Of a stretch of DNA of 16,232 bases, positions 14,902 through 16,232 are shown in pieces; within the stretch, counting starts at the first letter, position 1; each line of letters opens with the position of its first letter. A program made the position numbers and the translations under genes. The notes beneath the pieces are model-generated. The model searched no databases, was not told where the DNA came from, and saw only the letters and a program-made list of their open reading frames with translations. The DNA is from an uncultured Eubacteriales bacterium. GTDB lineage: Bacteria > Bacillota > Clostridia > Peptostreptococcales > Anaerovoracaceae. The stretch is from the NCBI GenBank assembly GCA_902766915.1, contig CACXFN010000039.1, positions 1-16,232 on the forward strand. The letters run 5' to 3'.

Positions 14902-15860
14902 AGGATATGAACACAGGCATACTTAAACAAACCCAATATGAAGTGGCGATCAAAAGAAGAATTAGAATCTCAACAATAATAATTATTTTTGTTGTGCCTC
15001 TTTTGATTGGATTGGGTGTAGTCCTTGGACAGAGATGGTATTTGGCCATATCGGTTTTAATACTCATTGCCATCATGGCTCCCTTTTTTATGATATTTGA
15101 AAAGAGAAAACCAAAGGCAAGGGAAATTGTTCTTATTGCCATGATGAGCGCCATCGTTGTAACGGGGCATCTGATTTTTCATTTGGTATTACCGATTCAC
15201 ATAGGTACAGCGCTTGTAGTAATTGCAGGAATCGGATTGGGACCTGAAGCGGGGTTTTTAATAGGTGCTCTTTCCAGATTTATATGTAATTTTTATATGG
15301 GCCAGGGGGCATGGACTCCTTGGCAAATGTTCTGCTGGGGATTATTGGGGTTCCTGGCGGGATTGGCTTTTAACAGAGATAACATAAAGGAAGCGATAGA
15401 GACTAAAAACAGTAATATATTTAGAGTGGTTATGGGACCCACATTAGCCATTGCTTTTTCGGAAATAGTAGCTTATTTAACCATTCTTTTCATTCCTTCA
15501 GATGAAGGCGGCTATCAATGGAGGTTTTACTTCTTTGGAGCAATTGGTTTGGTAATTGGAACTGTGTTACAGAAAAAAAGATTGCCTGTATCCGGGATTA
15601 CCATGGCTCTTTTCACTTTTGTCACCACCTTTGTAATTTACGGTGGTATTATGAATATTGCTGCTTTAATCACATCCATGTCGCTTCCGGGAGCATCAGT
15701 AACAGGAATAAATCTCACAGCGATTAAAACTATTTACATTACAGGACTTCCTTACGATTTGTTGCATGGCTTAACTGCGGCAATCTGCGTTTTTTTCTTT
15801 GGAGAACCAATGATACAGAAATTGGAGCGTATAAAAATAAAGTACGGAATATATAAATAA
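14883..15860 (+). CDS. ECF transporter S component (substrate-binding membrane subunit)
   Basis: A 325-residue membrane protein. From about residue 79 it has an S-component core: AREIVLIAMMSAIVV, then IGLGPEAGFLIGALSRF, then GQGAWTPWQM (140-149) and WGLLGFLAGL, a signature of a predicted cobalamin/precursor S-component group (CblT/CbrT-like by recollection). The total is well above the usual 180-220 residues; an extra hydrophobic hairpin (about 31-73) precedes the core. These proteins bind a vitamin with high affinity in the membrane. The GTG at 14883 overlaps the ATPase gene by 19 bases. The alternative ATG at 14907 (residue 9) has AAGG only 2 bases away; neither start has a well-spaced ribosome site, so the start is uncertain. 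It is followed by a DUF4430 protein gene, which points to a corrinoid-like ligand; this is inference. Confidence 0.87.
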   Translation: MAERNIKDMNTGILKQTQYEVAIKRRIRISTIIIIFVVPLLIGLGVVLGQRWYLAISVLILIAIMAPFFMIFEKRKPKAREIVLIAMMSAIVVTGHLIFHLVLPIHIGTALVVIAGIGLGPEAGFLIGALSRFICNFYMGQGAWTPWQMFCWGLLGFLAGLAFNRDNIKEAIETKNSNIFRVVMGPTLAIAFSEIVAYLTILFIPSDEGGYQWRFYFFGAIGLVIGTVLQKKRLPVSGITMALFTFVTTFVIYGGIMNIAALITSMSLPGASVTGINLTAIKTIYITGLPYDLLHGLTAAICVFFFGEPMIQKLERIKIKYGIYK

Positions 15861-15884
15861 AGCTTATTTGGAGGAATCAAATAG

Positions 15885-16232
15885 ATGAATAGAAATGATT
15901 CTCTAAAAGAATTGTTGCAAAAGAATAAAAAATATCGGTGGATGAGAATAAGTATAGTTGTGATTGCAGCCTTTGTTGTGATTTGGTCTCTTCTTGGACG
16001 AGGAGGGGAACATGAAGCGTCGGAAGAAACACCAATCTTTGTTACCATAGAAATAAGGTGTGACGAATTGTCGGAAAACATGGATGCATTAACTGATGAA
16101 GCTGTCAAGGAATACATCCCTGAAAATGGTATTATTATTTCAAAAACAGATTATCAGATAAGACCGGATAAAACCACTGTGTTTGATATAACCGATCAGG
16201 TATGTAAGGACAACGATATTCAAATTGAATAC
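15885..16232 (+). CDS. Membrane-anchored DUF4430 (transcobalamin-like) protein, 3' end outside window
   Basis: An open frame of 116 codons runs to the last base without a stop. GGAGGA (15870-15875) lies 9 bases before the ATG, and the gene starts 24 bp after the S component. Residues 1-21 are charged, 22-38 form a single hydrophobic segment, and from about 50 a domain begins with VTIEIRC (Cys59), then YIPENGIIIS, VFDITDQVC (Cys107) and NDIQIEY. This matches the start of the DUF4430 domain, which resembles the C-terminal domain of transcobalamin and usually continues with a YI-gIngl and GWxYxVNg segment. The two cysteines could form a disulfide. There is no lipobox, so the protein is probably an N-terminally anchored extracellular protein. 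Assignment rests on the N-terminal half of the domain. Confidence 0.78.
   Translation, partial: MNRNDSLKELLQKNKKYRWMRISIVVIAAFVVIWSLLGRGGEHEASEETPIFVTIEIRCDELSENMDALTDEAVKEYIPENGIIISKTDYQIRPDKTTVFDITDQVCKDNDIQIEY

Overview
The window looks like chromosomal core sequence from a low-GC Gram-positive bacterium of the Clostridia/Eubacteriales type. It is AT-rich, most genes have GGAGG-like ribosome sites, and the gene order follows the Firmicute spoVG-prs-pth-mfd-yabM-mazG-hup-rqcP neighbourhood known from Bacillus and Clostridium. No mobile element, CRISPR array, rRNA or obvious prophage gene is visible.

Region 1 (1-1082) is leftward or regulatory. It holds the 5' two-thirds of a Met-CAU tRNA, a small BFD-type [2Fe-2S] protein and spoVG, all on the minus strand. 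A 363-bp divergent intergenic region follows, with a sigma-A promoter for spoVG, an extended -10 promoter for murC, a pair of near-identical 13-bp palindromes, and an intrinsic terminator facing leftward with no leftward gene ahead of it.

Region 2 (1083-11648) is a long rightward housekeeping run: murC (peptidoglycan precursor ligase), prs (PRPP synthetase), pth (peptidyl-tRNA hydrolase), mfd (transcription-repair coupling), an mtaD-like amidohydrolase (adenosine-derivative deaminase), a SpoVB/MurJ-type lipid flippase, mazG (NTP pyrophosphohydrolase) and hup (HU). Compared with Bacillus, murC sits where glmU would be and mtaD where spoVT would be, and fin, yabP and yabQ are absent. This would fit a lineage that lost or moved sporulation genes. 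The mtaD gene has no ribosome site and may be expressed from a leaderless transcript.

Region 3 (11649-16232) starts with a bidirectional terminator and a leftward cysteine-rich small protein. A new rightward operon follows: rqcP (ribosome quality control), then a complete ECF-type vitamin transporter made of EcfT, a fused double ATPase and an S component, and then a membrane-anchored protein with a transcobalamin-like DUF4430 domain that runs off the window. The most interesting hypothesis here is that these last genes form an uptake system for a corrinoid or similar cofactor, with the DUF4430 protein as a surface capture partner. The substrate cannot be settled from sequence alone, and no B12 riboswitch is visible.
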